Below, piece by piece: positions 9,813 through 20,261 of a stretch of 64,000 nt of DNA (positions within the stretch are counted from its first letter, which is position 1; the number at the start of each line of letters is the position of its first letter). The position numbers and the translations under genes are program-made. Source of the DNA: Anisus vortex (Eukaryota; Mollusca; Gastropoda; Planorbidae); contig OX421502.1 in assembly GCA_949126835.1 (NCBI GenBank), positions 31,539,227 to 31,603,226 on the forward strand, given 5' to 3'. Below the pieces are notes generated by a model. That model searched no databases and was not told the DNA's origin. It saw only the letters and a list, made by a program, of their open reading frames with translations.

Positions 9813-11486
9813 ATGGCTACTATTGCAAATTGGATCCAATTGGGTAAAGAAATGGGTCTCAAAGACAAAGACTTATTTCAATGGGCAGAAAATAGAGAAA
9901 GAGAAGAGAAAGAAGAAAGAAAGGAAAAAGAAAGGCTTGAAAGGGAAGAAAGACAACGTGATAGAGATTCCAAGCAGGCAATAGCTGAATTAGAATTGAA
10001 ACGGGCTGAGGCGGAACGTGATGTCAAGAGGGAGAGGGGAGAGTCCGGTAGTAGTACATCACAAACCAGTTCATTTAAACTACCTTTCTTTTCTGAGGGA
10101 GTGGATAATATGGATACGTATTTATCCCGTTTTGAGATGATAGCCACCAGTGCGGGTGTCAAAGAGGAAGAGTGGGCGGGTAGAATAATGGGGCTAATGA
10201 GAGGAAAAGCCTTAGATGTCTGTCAAAAACTTAGCCAGACTGAATTAACACAATATAAACTTGTTAAGGATGCACTCCTTAAACTATATGGCAATACCGC
10301 CGATGGGTATAGGGAAAAATTTCACCTGATAAGTCCTTCACAGAATGAAGACCCACAACTATTCATAAACAATATGAGCCTTTATTTTGATAGGTGGGTA
10401 GCATTATCTGAAATAGGTCACACCGCTGCCGACTTGAGGGAATTAGTTTTGATTGACAAAGCCATAGACTCGTGTCATACAAACGTAGCGTCTTTTATTA
10501 AAGAAAGAAACCCTAAAACGCTAGCCACACTGACTGACATATTAAGAACATACAAAACTGCGCATCCTGACAGACCAATAGCTAAGAAAAAGAATGATCA
10601 AAGTCAGGACATTGTATGCTTTTCATCAGGAGTACCGTCCCCTAGCATGAGAGATAGTGTGAGCCCTAGACCCAACAGTAGCTTAGTTAGAGATAATTAC
10701 TCAAGAGACATAGAATGTTTTAGGTGTGGGAAAAGGGGACATATTTCTAGACAGTGTTTCTCTAATACATTCATTGACAATAGGAATAGAATTAAGAAAA
10801 ACAATGATTGGCGAGTAGGCAGTAGAGGCGCAACAAGAGACAAGGTACAACAAGCGTTTACAGTACAGACACCGGGTAGCCCCTTGTCAGTGCACCCTGG
10901 CTTTGTGGGGGGAAGGGCTGTACAAGTGCTACGCGATACAGGGAGTACAATGGTGGGAGTTAAGAGCATTTTCGTGAAACCCCATGAGTTCACAGGGGCA
11001 TTTGGTCAATGCATGTCATTCGTTGGGACTGTAAGCACTTTTCCGATAGCAGTAATTGATATTAAAACCCCATATTTTTCAGGTAAAGTGAAGGCCTATG
11101 TTATCCCAGACCCTCCTGTTGATTTGATTGTGGGCAATATTCCCAATGTAGTTGATCTAAATAAAGCCGAAATAGATGAGTGGGTTAAAAAGAATTCATT
11201 TAGGGAGACAAAAGTAACGGAATCCTATTGTAGTTACTGCAGGAGGGTGGGACACACATTGAAAGATTGTTGTGTGAAACGTACCGGTATGAAAAGTATA
11301 GTGTGCTATAGATGTTTTAAGATAGGACATAAGATGAGCAGTTGTAGGGAATTCATGCATGAAAATAATGAAGGTTTATGGAGCCACAAGTTTGAAAGAC
11401 GTCATTGGAACAAAGGTAAATATAATTTTGTGAATGTAGAAAGACGAAATTTAGATTTGCCGTGGCGAGATAGGGGTGTAGTGTAG
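9813..11486 (+). CDS. Retrotransposon Gag-protease polyprotein, copy 1
   Basis: About 557 residues from the ATG at 9813; the frame is open upstream to 9702, but this ATG starts the conserved-looking MATIANWIQLG. Order: an E/R/K-rich coiled-coil-like region (residues about 30-80), a capsid/SCAN-like helical region opening FKLPFFSEGVDNMDTYL (about 88-260), a CCHC zinc knuckle CFRCGKRGHISRQC (about 301), a retropepsin-type active site DTGS (D about 375), then two more CCHC knuckles CSYCRRVGHTLKDC (about 473) and CYRCFKIGHKMSSC (about 498). Knuckles on both sides of the protease are unusual. It would form the particle and process itself. The frame stops at TAG 11484-11486 with no pol frame before the next LTR. 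Protein identical to copy 2. Confidence 0.88.
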   Translation: MATIANWIQLGKEMGLKDKDLFQWAENREREEKEERKEKERLEREERQRDRDSKQAIAELELKRAEAERDVKRERGESGSSTSQTSSFKLPFFSEGVDNMDTYLSRFEMIATSAGVKEEEWAGRIMGLMRGKALDVCQKLSQTELTQYKLVKDALLKLYGNTADGYREKFHLISPSQNEDPQLFINNMSLYFDRWVALSEIGHTAADLRELVLIDKAIDSCHTNVASFIKERNPKTLATLTDILRTYKTAHPDRPIAKKKNDQSQDIVCFSSGVPSPSMRDSVSPRPNSSLVRDNYSRDIECFRCGKRGHISRQCFSNTFIDNRNRIKKNNDWRVGSRGATRDKVQQAFTVQTPGSPLSVHPGFVGGRAVQVLRDTGSTMVGVKSIFVKPHEFTGAFGQCMSFVGTVSTFPIAVIDIKTPYFSGKVKAYVIPDPPVDLIVGNIPNVVDLNKAEIDEWVKKNSFRETKVTESYCSYCRRVGHTLKDCCVKRTGMKSIVCYRCFKIGHKMSSCREFMHENNEGLWSHKFERRHWNKGKYNFVNVERRNLDLPWRDRGVV

Positions 11487-12009
11487 ACGGGAATAGATAG
11501 AACTAAATGTGGACTATGGCTCATTGACTTGTATTAATAATATGGAAAAAGTTGAACTTAATGTTGTTATTGTCAGTAACTGGTCTATTTACATGATCTG
11601 TCCCAGTGTATTTGAGATAAGATATATTTAGTCTTTATTTTCAAATAAATCACACAATTATTATCATCGTCTTTTTCGATTATGTAACTTGTCGATATTT
11701 GTATTTCTTTGTGTTGTAATGTAATTTGTACTTTACATTTTTTTCGACGCAAGTCTGTAATGATGTTATTATGTACCAATGCTATTTTTTTTAACTGCAT
11801 GCTAGAGATGTATCTGAATGTTACAATTTTCTACCCAGTAATTTTGCTGATTTTAAAATTTTCTCTCAAATACGATGGTAATGTAACCTACTTGATGTTT
11901 CTTTTCTTTTGCAATGCTTACAAACTGTACTAGTATATTTTCTTTTGTTGGTTTGGGGATAAAAAAAATGTTTTGTACATCTTTTGTGAATTTGTTAGGA
12001 AAGTCTTTT

Positions 12010-12046
12010 AAAATGACATACGTCATTTTCATTTGGAAGGGAGGAA
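12010..12046 (+). promoter_or_regulatory. Polypurine tract and adjacent palindrome, copy 1
   Basis: GGAAGGGAGGAA (12035-12046) directly precedes the LTR, as expected of the plus-strand primer in LTR element replication. Just upstream AAAATGAC-ATAC-GTCATTTT (12010-12029) is a perfect 8-bp-arm inverted repeat. The copy-2 tract is at 15969-15980. Confidence 0.8.
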
Positions 12047-12595
12047 TGTTGAGAGAAGAATGCTGAAAGATAGGGAAAGTTAAAATTGAGGTCGTGAGTG
12101 GAAATATTTTGTTCAACAGCCTACCACGGTTTGTTGTTATAACCTAGATACATTCCCTGCTGGCTTAAAATTACCTTTGTCTTTTTACACGGGGTGACAC
12201 TTTTTTAATGAGAGAACGTATCAGTTCGAGAGAGTGATGGTCCGGAGTGTTGAGCGGGCAAGTTGTAGCCTGTGTGTAGACTGGAAATGCTAGTGTAGAG
12301 TTGAACAGCGTATGTTAGATAGAGTATAGATTTGGCTATCGAGGTGTCCACGTGTTAGAGTTAGGTAGAGAGTAGTCACATATATAGATGTATAGAGAGT
12401 TGATAGTAGTGTAGATGTTGAGCAAGAGAGTAAGCTTTCATATTGTAGAGTGCAGTCAGCAATGTAACTTATTTTATGTCATTCATATATATTCATATTA
12501 AATTTGATATGTGTTACACAAGCTTTGGAGTTCAATTCATTTGTGTGTGAAAGTGGCACGAAATTAGAAACCTCAAGAAATATGAACACGTAACA
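12047..12595 (+). repeat. LTR 2 (shared central LTR)
   Basis: 549 bp, offset exactly 3934 from LTR 1. It serves as the 3' LTR of the first unit (polypurine tract on its left) and the 5' LTR of the second (primer-binding site on its right). Confidence 0.92.
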
Positions 12596-13746
12596 TTTGG
12601 CGACCCCGACGTAAGCTGACTCTATTTCACTCGTAACATTTGGCGACCCCCGACGTAAGCTGACTCTGTTTTACTACTATTATACTTTTTTGATTGTTAC
12701 ACTACTCTACCAGTGTGGATGCTGTGCTGATTTAATAGCAACTGAACTGTGACGTTGTTTTGATGAATAATGCTATAGAGGTTTACCTTGCATATTGATT
12801 ATGTGGATACGATTATTATGAACTGTGACGCTGTTTTGTTGAATGCTGTCTTGTTGTAAGCTTATCTTAAGTAATTGCTGATTTAAGAAGTTACTGGATT
12901 GTAACGTTATACTGGATTGTAACGCTGGTTTAAGCATGCTGACTGTTATTTGAATATTGTGTAGACGCTGCGCTGCAGTTGATAAATGATTATTGGAACT
13001 GTGAAGCGGACTTAACGCTGTGTTATTTGTAACGCCGTTATTGGAACTCTAATGACTTTGTGCCGTGACGCAATTATTAACCTGTGACGCCATCGAGTGA
13101 GCTGGGAAGCCGTCGAAAGTGCCGTCGTTGTAACTGTTGAATTACTGTTGTGGGTTGTAACTGTATCTACTGAGATCCTGTGTCGGTGTGTTTTCTGCCG
13201 ATTATATTGTTATGACTTTTCCAAGTCAACGTTGTAGCCTGATGTATCAAGTTTGAAGTACCCGACGCAATTCCAGGTTCAAGATATTGACTCAGTGTTT
13301 TCTTTTATTTGTTCTCTGCTTTACTGATTATTTCTTGTTGTGGTGTGGAAGTCAATACATCAGCCTAGTTACAGTTGGACACAAAGATAAGTTTAATTTT
13401 AAATAATAATAATTTCTTAATTGTTGCCCATTTTAATTAATTACTATTTTTTTTACATATCTATAGGTTTTGTTCGTTGCTACTTGTCAGAATTTCTGTA
13501 TGTTTTTTTTTTACACATTACAGTGGATGTTAAAATAGGGTCTGCCTGTAGCAACCAAAACAAATCTTCGTATAGTCTGTTCTGTTTTTTTGTTTGTTTT
13601 ATAAGCTGTCATAAACTGCATGTTTACTTGATGCTTTGTCGTTACATGTGAGTTATCTTTTGTTACTTCCCATCTATAACATATTATATAGGCCTATCAT
13701 TAGTATTGTATTACATTTGCATTTGATCTATTCAAACCATTTAATC

Positions 13747-15420
13747 ATGGCTACTATTGCAAATTGGATCCAATTGGGTAAAGAAATGGGTCTCAAAGAC
13801 AAAGACTTATTTCAATGGGCAGAAAATAGAGAAAGAGAAGAGAAAGAAGAAAGAAAGGAAAAAGAAAGGCTTGAAAGGGAAGAAAGACAACGTGATAGAG
13901 ATTCCAAGCAGGCAATAGCTGAATTAGAATTGAAACGGGCTGAGGCGGAACGTGATGTCAAGAGGGAGAGGGGAGAGTCCGGTAGTAGTACATCACAAAC
14001 CAGTTCATTTAAACTACCTTTCTTTTCTGAGGGAGTGGATAATATGGATACGTATTTATCCCGTTTTGAGATGATAGCCACCAGTGCGGGTGTCAAAGAG
14101 GAAGAGTGGGCGGGTAGAATAATGGGGCTAATGAGAGGAAAAGCCTTAGATGTCTGTCAAAAACTTAGCCAGACTGAATTAACACAATATAAACTTGTTA
14201 AGGATGCACTCCTTAAACTATATGGCAATACCGCCGATGGGTATAGGGAAAAATTTCACCTGATAAGTCCTTCACAGAATGAAGACCCACAACTATTCAT
14301 AAACAATATGAGCCTTTATTTTGATAGGTGGGTAGCATTATCTGAAATAGGTCACACCGCTGCCGACTTGAGGGAATTAGTTTTGATTGACAAAGCCATA
14401 GACTCGTGTCATACAAACGTAGCGTCTTTTATTAAAGAAAGAAACCCTAAAACGCTAGCCACACTGACTGACATATTAAGAACATACAAAACTGCGCATC
14501 CTGACAGACCAATAGCTAAGAAAAAGAATGATCAAAGTCAGGACATTGTATGCTTTTCATCAGGAGTACCGTCCCCTAGCATGAGAGATAGTGTGAGCCC
14601 TAGACCCAACAGTAGCTTAGTTAGAGATAATTACTCAAGAGACATAGAATGTTTTAGGTGTGGGAAAAGGGGACATATTTCTAGACAGTGTTTCTCTAAT
14701 ACATTCATTGACAATAGGAATAGAATTAAGAAAAACAATGATTGGCGAGTAGGCAGTAGAGGCGCAACAAGAGACAAGGTACAACAAGCGTTTACAGTAC
14801 AGACACCGGGTAGCCCCTTGTCAGTGCACCCTGGCTTTGTGGGGGGAAGGGCTGTACAAGTGCTACGCGATACAGGGAGTACAATGGTGGGAGTTAAGAG
14901 CATTTTCGTGAAACCCCATGAGTTCACAGGGGCATTTGGTCAATGCATGTCATTCGTTGGGACTGTAAGCACTTTTCCGATAGCAGTAATTGATATTAAA
15001 ACCCCATATTTTTCAGGTAAAGTGAAGGCCTATGTTATCCCAGACCCTCCTGTTGATTTGATTGTGGGCAATATTCCCAATGTAGTTGATCTAAATAAAG
15101 CCGAAATAGATGAGTGGGTTAAAAAGAATTCATTTAGGGAGACAAAAGTAACGGAATCCTATTGTAGTTACTGCAGGAGGGTGGGACACACATTGAAAGA
15201 TTGTTGTGTGAAACGTACCGGTATGAAAAGTATAGTGTGCTATAGATGTTTTAAGATAGGACATAAGATGAGCAGTTGTAGGGAATTCATGCATGAAAAT
15301 AATGAAGGTTTATGGAGCCACAAGTTTGAAAGACGTCATTGGAACAAAGGTAAATATAATTTTGTGAATGTAGAAAGACGAAATTTAGATTTGCCGTGGC
15401 GAGATAGGGGTGTAGTGTAG
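13747..15420 (+). CDS. Retrotransposon Gag-protease polyprotein, copy 2
   Basis: Same frame and protein as the copy starting at 9813, shifted by 3934 bp: charged N-terminal region, capsid-like region, CCHC, DTGS protease, CCHC, CCHC, stop at 15418-15420. ATG 13747 is the matching start. Identity of both proteins means neither has accumulated coding decay. No pol domain follows before LTR 3. Confidence 0.88.
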   Translation: MATIANWIQLGKEMGLKDKDLFQWAENREREEKEERKEKERLEREERQRDRDSKQAIAELELKRAEAERDVKRERGESGSSTSQTSSFKLPFFSEGVDNMDTYLSRFEMIATSAGVKEEEWAGRIMGLMRGKALDVCQKLSQTELTQYKLVKDALLKLYGNTADGYREKFHLISPSQNEDPQLFINNMSLYFDRWVALSEIGHTAADLRELVLIDKAIDSCHTNVASFIKERNPKTLATLTDILRTYKTAHPDRPIAKKKNDQSQDIVCFSSGVPSPSMRDSVSPRPNSSLVRDNYSRDIECFRCGKRGHISRQCFSNTFIDNRNRIKKNNDWRVGSRGATRDKVQQAFTVQTPGSPLSVHPGFVGGRAVQVLRDTGSTMVGVKSIFVKPHEFTGAFGQCMSFVGTVSTFPIAVIDIKTPYFSGKVKAYVIPDPPVDLIVGNIPNVVDLNKAEIDEWVKKNSFRETKVTESYCSYCRRVGHTLKDCCVKRTGMKSIVCYRCFKIGHKMSSCREFMHENNEGLWSHKFERRHWNKGKYNFVNVERRNLDLPWRDRGVV

Positions 15421-15980
15421 ACGGGAATAGATAGAACTAAATGTGGACTATGGCTCATTGACTTGTATTAATAATATGGAAAAAGTTGAACTTAATGTTG
15501 TTATTGTCAGTAACTGGTCTATTTACATGATCTGTCCCAGTGTATTTGAGATAAGATATATTTAGTCTTTATTTTCAAATAAATCACACAATTATTATCA
15601 TCGTCTTTTTCGATTATGTAACTTGTCGATATTTGTATTTCTTTGTGTTGTAATGTAATTTGTACTTTACATTTTTTTCGACGCAAGTCTGTAATGATGT
15701 TATTATGTACCAATGCTATTTTTTTTAACTGCATGCTAGAGATGTATCTGAATGTTACAATTTTCTACCCAGTAATTTTGCTGATTTTAAAATTTTCTCT
15801 CAAATACGATGGTAATGTAACCTACTTGATGTTTCTTTTCTTTTGCAATGCTTACAAACTGTACTAGTATATTTTCTTTTGTTGGTTTGGGGATAAAAAA
15901 AATGTTTTGTACATCTTTTGTGAATTTGTTAGGAAAGTCTTTTAAAATGACATACGTCATTTTCATTTGGAAGGGAGGAA

Positions 15981-16529
15981 TGTTGAGAGAAGAATGCTGA
16001 AAGATAGGGAAAGTTAAAATTGAGGTCGTGAGTGGAAATATTTTGTTCAACAGCCTACCACGGTTTGTTGTTATAACCTAGATACATTCCCTGCTGGCTT
16101 AAAATTACCTTTGTCTTTTTACACGGGGTGACACTTTTTTAATGAGAGAACGTATCAGTTCGAGAGAGTGATGGTCCGGAGTGTTGAGCGGGCAAGTTGT
16201 AGCCTGTGTGTAGACTGGAAATGCTAGTGTAGAGTTGAACAGCGTATGTTAGATAGAGTATAGATTTGGCTATCGAGGTGTCCACGTGTTAGAGTTAGGT
16301 AGAGAGTAGTCACATATATAGATGTATAGAGAGTTGATAGTAGTGTAGATGTTGAGCAAGAGAGTAAGCTTTCATATTGTAGAGTGCAGTCAGCAATGTA
16401 ACTTATTTTATGTCATTCATATATATTCATATTAAATTTGATATGTGTTACACAAGCTTTGGAGTTCAATTCATTTGTGTGTGAAAGTGGCACGAAATTA
16501 GAAACCTCAAGAAATATGAACTCGTAACA
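15981..16529 (+). repeat. LTR 3 (3' LTR)
   Basis: 549 bp, ends CTCGTAACA where LTR 1 and LTR 2 end CACGTAACA (T16522 versus A8654). Followed directly by the target duplication CCAAC. The variant end matches the second, internal copy of the LTR edge (CACTCGTAACA at 8694-8704). Confidence 0.92.
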
Positions 16530-16915
16530 CCAACAATACTATATACGGTGTAGTGTATACTGCTACGGTGTAAACTATATACTTGTTCATCCCAACAATA
16601 CTATATACGGTGTAGTGTATACTGCTACGGTGTACACTATATACTTGTTCATCCCAACTATACTATATACGGTGTAGTGTATACTGCTACGGTGTAAACT
16701 ATATACTTGTTAATCCCAACTATACTATATACGGTGTAGTGTATACTGCTACGGTGTACACTATATACTTTTTCATCCCAACTATACTATATACGGTGTA
16801 GTGTATACTGCTACGGTGTACACTATATACTTGTTCATCCCAACTATACTATATACGGTGTAGTGTATACTGCTACGGTGTACACTATATACCTGTTCAT
16901 CCCAACTATACTATA
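16530..16915 (+). repeat. 62-bp satellite, right part, about 6 copies
   Basis: Head-to-tail units of 62 bp (CCCAACTATACTATATACGG, TGTAGTGTATACTGCTACGG, TGTACACTATATACTTGTTC, AT) with scattered single-base variants. Continuation of the array at 8035-8112. Confidence 0.92.
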
Positions 16916-16919
16916 ATTG

Positions 16920-17335
16920 ACTACACAAAAAAAAAAGAACGAGTATCCCGGAACGTAAGTCCAGGGCTCAACGATGTTCAGGGTGTGGGTCCAAGGGTGA
17001 AGCACACCAAGATCTTGTCTGAGCCCCCGCCACCCAGCGGCACGCCGATAAGGCGCTATGGTAGCACAAATTCCAGACTATATGTCTGGACATCCAGGGT
17101 TGAGGCGGACTGTGGCGCACATTGCTTCCTCCCCACCGGAGCCTCTAGGCGGTGCAATGAGACCTCAGACGCGCAGCAGGGGCCGTCCCCCATTCGTCAG
17201 CCTACCGGTGTAACTAATTGATGCAAGCGTATCAGTGGTTTCCAGACTTCGCCGACGATGAAGCCCATGGGTAAATAACGGGCTACCCCCAACAGACCAC
17301 TCCTTCCACATGGCACACATTTAGAAAAAAAAACA
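16920..17335 (+). repeat. GC-rich SINE-like repeat, copy 2 (longest)
   Basis: Shares GTCCAGGGCTCAACGATGTT, GCGGCACGCCGATAAGGCGC and GGTAGCACAAATTCCAGA with the block at 6030, and extends further right through CCCATGGGTAAATAACGGGC and CCACTCCTTCCACATGGCAC. The 78-codon frame inside it shows no family resemblance and is treated as chance. Confidence 0.6.
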
Positions 17336-17339
17336 AACA

Positions 17340-17410
17340 TCTAACCTCATACAAAAACTTAATGGATGACGTTTCAAATTTATGTATTCAGATTTTGTCC
17401 CGATCGGTAA

Positions 17411-17465
<55 letters not shown>

Positions 17466-17520
17466 TTACAAAGTTATAAACAAACTCACGCTTTTTTTTA
17501 AAGTGAACTGAGCTTAAACT
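17340..17520 (+). repeat. Short interspersed repeat around an AT microsatellite
   Basis: GATGACGTTTCAAATTTATG and CAGATTTTGTCCCGATCGGT, then an (AT)n tract at about 17414-17459, then ATTACAAAGTTATAAACAAA. The reverse complement lies at about 32145-32262, where the AT core is shorter. In the LAAO-1 3' flank that copy is absent from the matching LAAO-2 flank, so it is mobile. Confidence 0.65.
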
Positions 17521-18419
17521 TAATAATATTTATATTCTTATTTTTACTTTTCGACCTTTCATAAATAGATGAACTATTAGGTTATCAATACTTTAGGCGG
17601 AATAAGCTCAGTATTAGCCAGCTAATTTTTACTTAATGTGCACTATTTCTCTAACTCTCCCCACCTTGATCAATAATCGTTCTCACCTTCAAGCCCTGGA
17701 TACGCCACTGCTGTAAAAAAAACTCCTTGGTGTATAATCAATATGTAAAAGTGCCTTTACAGCCGGCGCCATATTAATATTTCTATAAAATTAGATTCAT
17801 TGCTCACATACATTGACAAAGCAAATCGTAGAAAGCAAATCATCAATTTTTGGATGTAAATGCAAAAAAAAATAAAAATTTGAAAAACGAGTAGTTCTTA
17901 AAGTAGGCTACTGTTTTAAGTCCATTGGAAATTTTAGTTCTTGCATTAGACTCTTGACAGCCGAAGAGGTAAGACGGTTTTTGTTTAAGAGACTTAGAAG
18001 GTCATTCAAAATATGACTGCATACATAATATATAATATTTATAATATATATAATATATAACTATGGCCACCCCCTATTTTCCTTCTTAGGTTAAATAAAA
18101 ACTTTAAAACTTCACATAAAGTCTTAACCATTTCATTTTTTAATTTTAAAATGTAAATATGATATACTTACTATAGTGGATGAATGTGTATGCTCCGTAT
18201 TTTGACGTATACAAATCTGACATGCAAATGGTGGTCATCTTGAAACAATTCGCATTTAGCAAATAATGGATCATTAAATATTTCTTTTCCATTTAAGTTT
18301 CAAATTAGAAAATTTGGTCTACTTAAAATAAGTACAAATAATGAAAAAAATAAAAATAAAAACTTTTTTCTTCCTGGTCCAAACTTACCCCGATGGTCCA
18401 AAGTTACCCCGTTTGACGG
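17521..18419. other. Intergenic, no supported gene
   Basis: AT-rich; one hAT-like terminal scrap (TACGCCACTG near 17702) and an (ATAT)n patch near 18025-18060. No coding evidence. Confidence 0.4.
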
Positions 18420-19015
18420 TGTATATATATATAAAGTACGATTTTTGTGTCTTGTCTGACTCTCATTGGCTAATTTAAAGACACGTGGCCTTATTGTCTC
18501 ACATTTTACTTGTGCGATCTTGATTTCTGCATGCGTCCTCCCTAGCTGAGTGGTTAGCGTCCCGGGCTGTCATGGGGTTATCTGGGTTCTATTCCCCACA
18601 GATAACTTGTTCTTTCTTTTCTTTCTGTAATAGCAACAAGGCAGACTACTTTTTAAAATGTCCATTAATATTACTTTTAAATTATTATAAAGAATTTCAG
18701 GACTTAAAAAATCAGAAGCTTTCCCTAAAATGTTTAAAATGTTTTCAGTGCGGTAAATAAAATCTAATTATTTAAAGTCGAGTCTTTGATTCTCAGCCAG
18801 GGATAGTCCAAACATTTTCTTAAATAAAGATATGCCTTTTTTAATCCGATTACAATATTTTTTTAAGTGCTTTTATAAATGTTTTTAGTAAATAATAAAT
18901 AATTATATATTTAAAATGATTATATCTTTCTGTTCTGTGTAGTCTATAAAAACAATTCTATAGCTATAATAGGCTATCGGTGTATGCATTTTTTCTCCCA
19001 GGTCAAGGCCGGGCA
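18420..19015 (+). mobile_element. Helitron-like/tRNA-SINE composite repeat, copy 1
   Basis: Begins TATATATATATAAAGTACG, has ATTTAAAGACACGTGGCCTT and TATTGTCTCA, then a tRNA-like core (A-box-like TAGCTGAGTGGTTAG, B-box-like GGTTCTATTCC, about 18545-18610), and ends near a degenerate AGGCCGGGCAATTTAG. Related copies are at 19565, 29335 and 42300. The right boundary is approximate. Confidence 0.5.
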
Positions 19016-19564
19016 ATTTAGTTTGTTTTACTCTAAGACTGGTGATCAGTGAGTCCACCAATGGAATGGTTTTGACTACGTTGGTATTTCTTGATTTCAT
19101 TAGTATTCCATTAAATTGTGTTATATATATTTTTTTTAAATATGTTGTTTTAACTTCGCAAAACTTTGTTTCTGGCTTGCATTCGCCGGGCCTCCAAATG
19201 GCCCCTTGATCCACTTTATTTCATCTTACCAAGCTGATACTTGGTCCGTAGAAGTTAAGCCATTGAAATCACATTGTATAAAATGTTGAGCCCCCCCCCC
19301 CTTCCCCAAAGTATTAAAAAAACCAGTTTCAATGTCTTTGTTTTTTATGTTGTTTTTTTACATTGTATTGTGTACATGGACAAGTTTTAAATATTATGCA
19401 TACACTGTGAACCAAAATGTTAAACGTGTAACAACATTTCCGGCCTCATTCGTTCATTTGCAAACAAAACATGTATGTTTGCTGCCTTACTGGCTGTACT
19501 GCGTGTAAGAAAAGATGTAGGGGATTAAATTTTATTTCATTTCCAAAAGATGTTGACGAAACGA

Positions 19565-19925
19565 TGACCTATATATATATATAAAGTAGAGTGTGTTTGT
19601 GATCAACCAATCATATTAGTTAATTTAAAGACACGTGACCTTATTGTCTCATATTATACTTTTACGATTTCACTTCGGACAATTGTGTCTTTGCTAGCTA
19701 AGTGGTTTACGTATCGGACTGCCACACGGGCGACCCGGGTTAGATTCACCAGGTAGTCCTTTTTTTTTAACCGTTTAATTTTGTTTCAATTAATATTACT
19801 TTAAAAACAAAGGATTGTAAATCTACGAGCATCACCGGGCAATTTAGAGTTTTTAAATAAAAAGACTTGCTTATATTTATTTTAGATTACTTTCCTAAAA
19901 GTCTTCAGTAAAAAATAATTATTTT
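19565..19925 (+). mobile_element. Helitron-like/tRNA-SINE composite repeat, copy 2
   Basis: Starts CCTATATATATATATAAAGT, contains AATTTAAAGACACGTGACCT, a tRNA-like core at about 19690-19765 (TAGCTAAGTGGTTTACG and GGTTAGATTCACC), and the shared CTAAAAGTCTTCAGTAAAAA right part. The 3' hairpin seen in the 29335 copy is missing, and LAAO-1 exon 1 starts only about 40 bp downstream, so this repeat forms the proximal 5' flank of the gene. Confidence 0.55.
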
Positions 19926-19966
19926 TATTTTGCAAGTGGTGAGTCAATAAGTTGAATAAAGAAGAA

Positions 19967-20058
19967 ATGTCCAGATTTTCAGTGATTGTTCTGATCTTCT
20001 GTACTCTGCTGGCCACATGTCAATGTCTGCCGTGGAAGAAAGGAAACGAAAAAGGAAA
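19967..20058 (+). CDS. LAAO-1 exon 1 (signal peptide)
   Basis: ATG at 19967, hydrophobic core, then [13 protein letters not shown], ending at donor AA|GTATTATA (phase 2). LAAO-2 exon 1 has the same start, signal and donor. The phase does not fit the exon 2 acceptor, so an intervening small exon or another donor is likely. Confidence 0.75.
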
Positions 20059-20217
20059 GTATTATATATTATGGGAATGGTGTGGATATCATATACCACT
20101 GTATTAAGTTGTATTTAAATAGTGGAGATATAAACGTATAAAGCAATACGATTTTTTATAAGAGTATAAAACAACAATAGGTTGGAGCGAAAGGACTCTT
20201 AGTTCTTCCTAACAGTT

Positions 20218-20261
<44 letters not shown>

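Larger units (their letters stand above)
8113..16529 (+). mobile_element. Tandem LTR retrotransposon, LTR-int-LTR-int-LTR, gag-pro only
   Basis: Two internal regions share a central LTR, with an exact 3934-bp period. The outer ends are TG...CA and the whole block is flanked by the 5-bp duplication CCAAC (8108-8112 and 16530-16534). Each internal region has a primer-binding site just after the 5' LTR, a Gag-protease frame and a polypurine tract just before the 3' LTR. No reverse transcriptase, RNase H or integrase is encoded, so it must depend on enzymes from elsewhere. The two units differ at very few positions (for example A9219 versus G13153), so it is very recent. The Gag style and 5-bp duplication fit Ty3/gypsy-like elements, but without pol the clade is unproven. 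The shared central LTR is best explained by recombination between LTRs of two copies. Confidence 0.9.

Noticed and set aside
9878..10162. Minus-strand serine-rich frames opposite gag (also 10697-10993 and the second copies)
   Set aside because: Antisense shadows of the charged Gag region.
11853..12116. Minus-strand 87-codon frame over the LTR junction, repeated at 15787
   Set aside because: It straddles the polypurine tract and LTR edge; no resemblance to a protein. A by-product of the element sequence.
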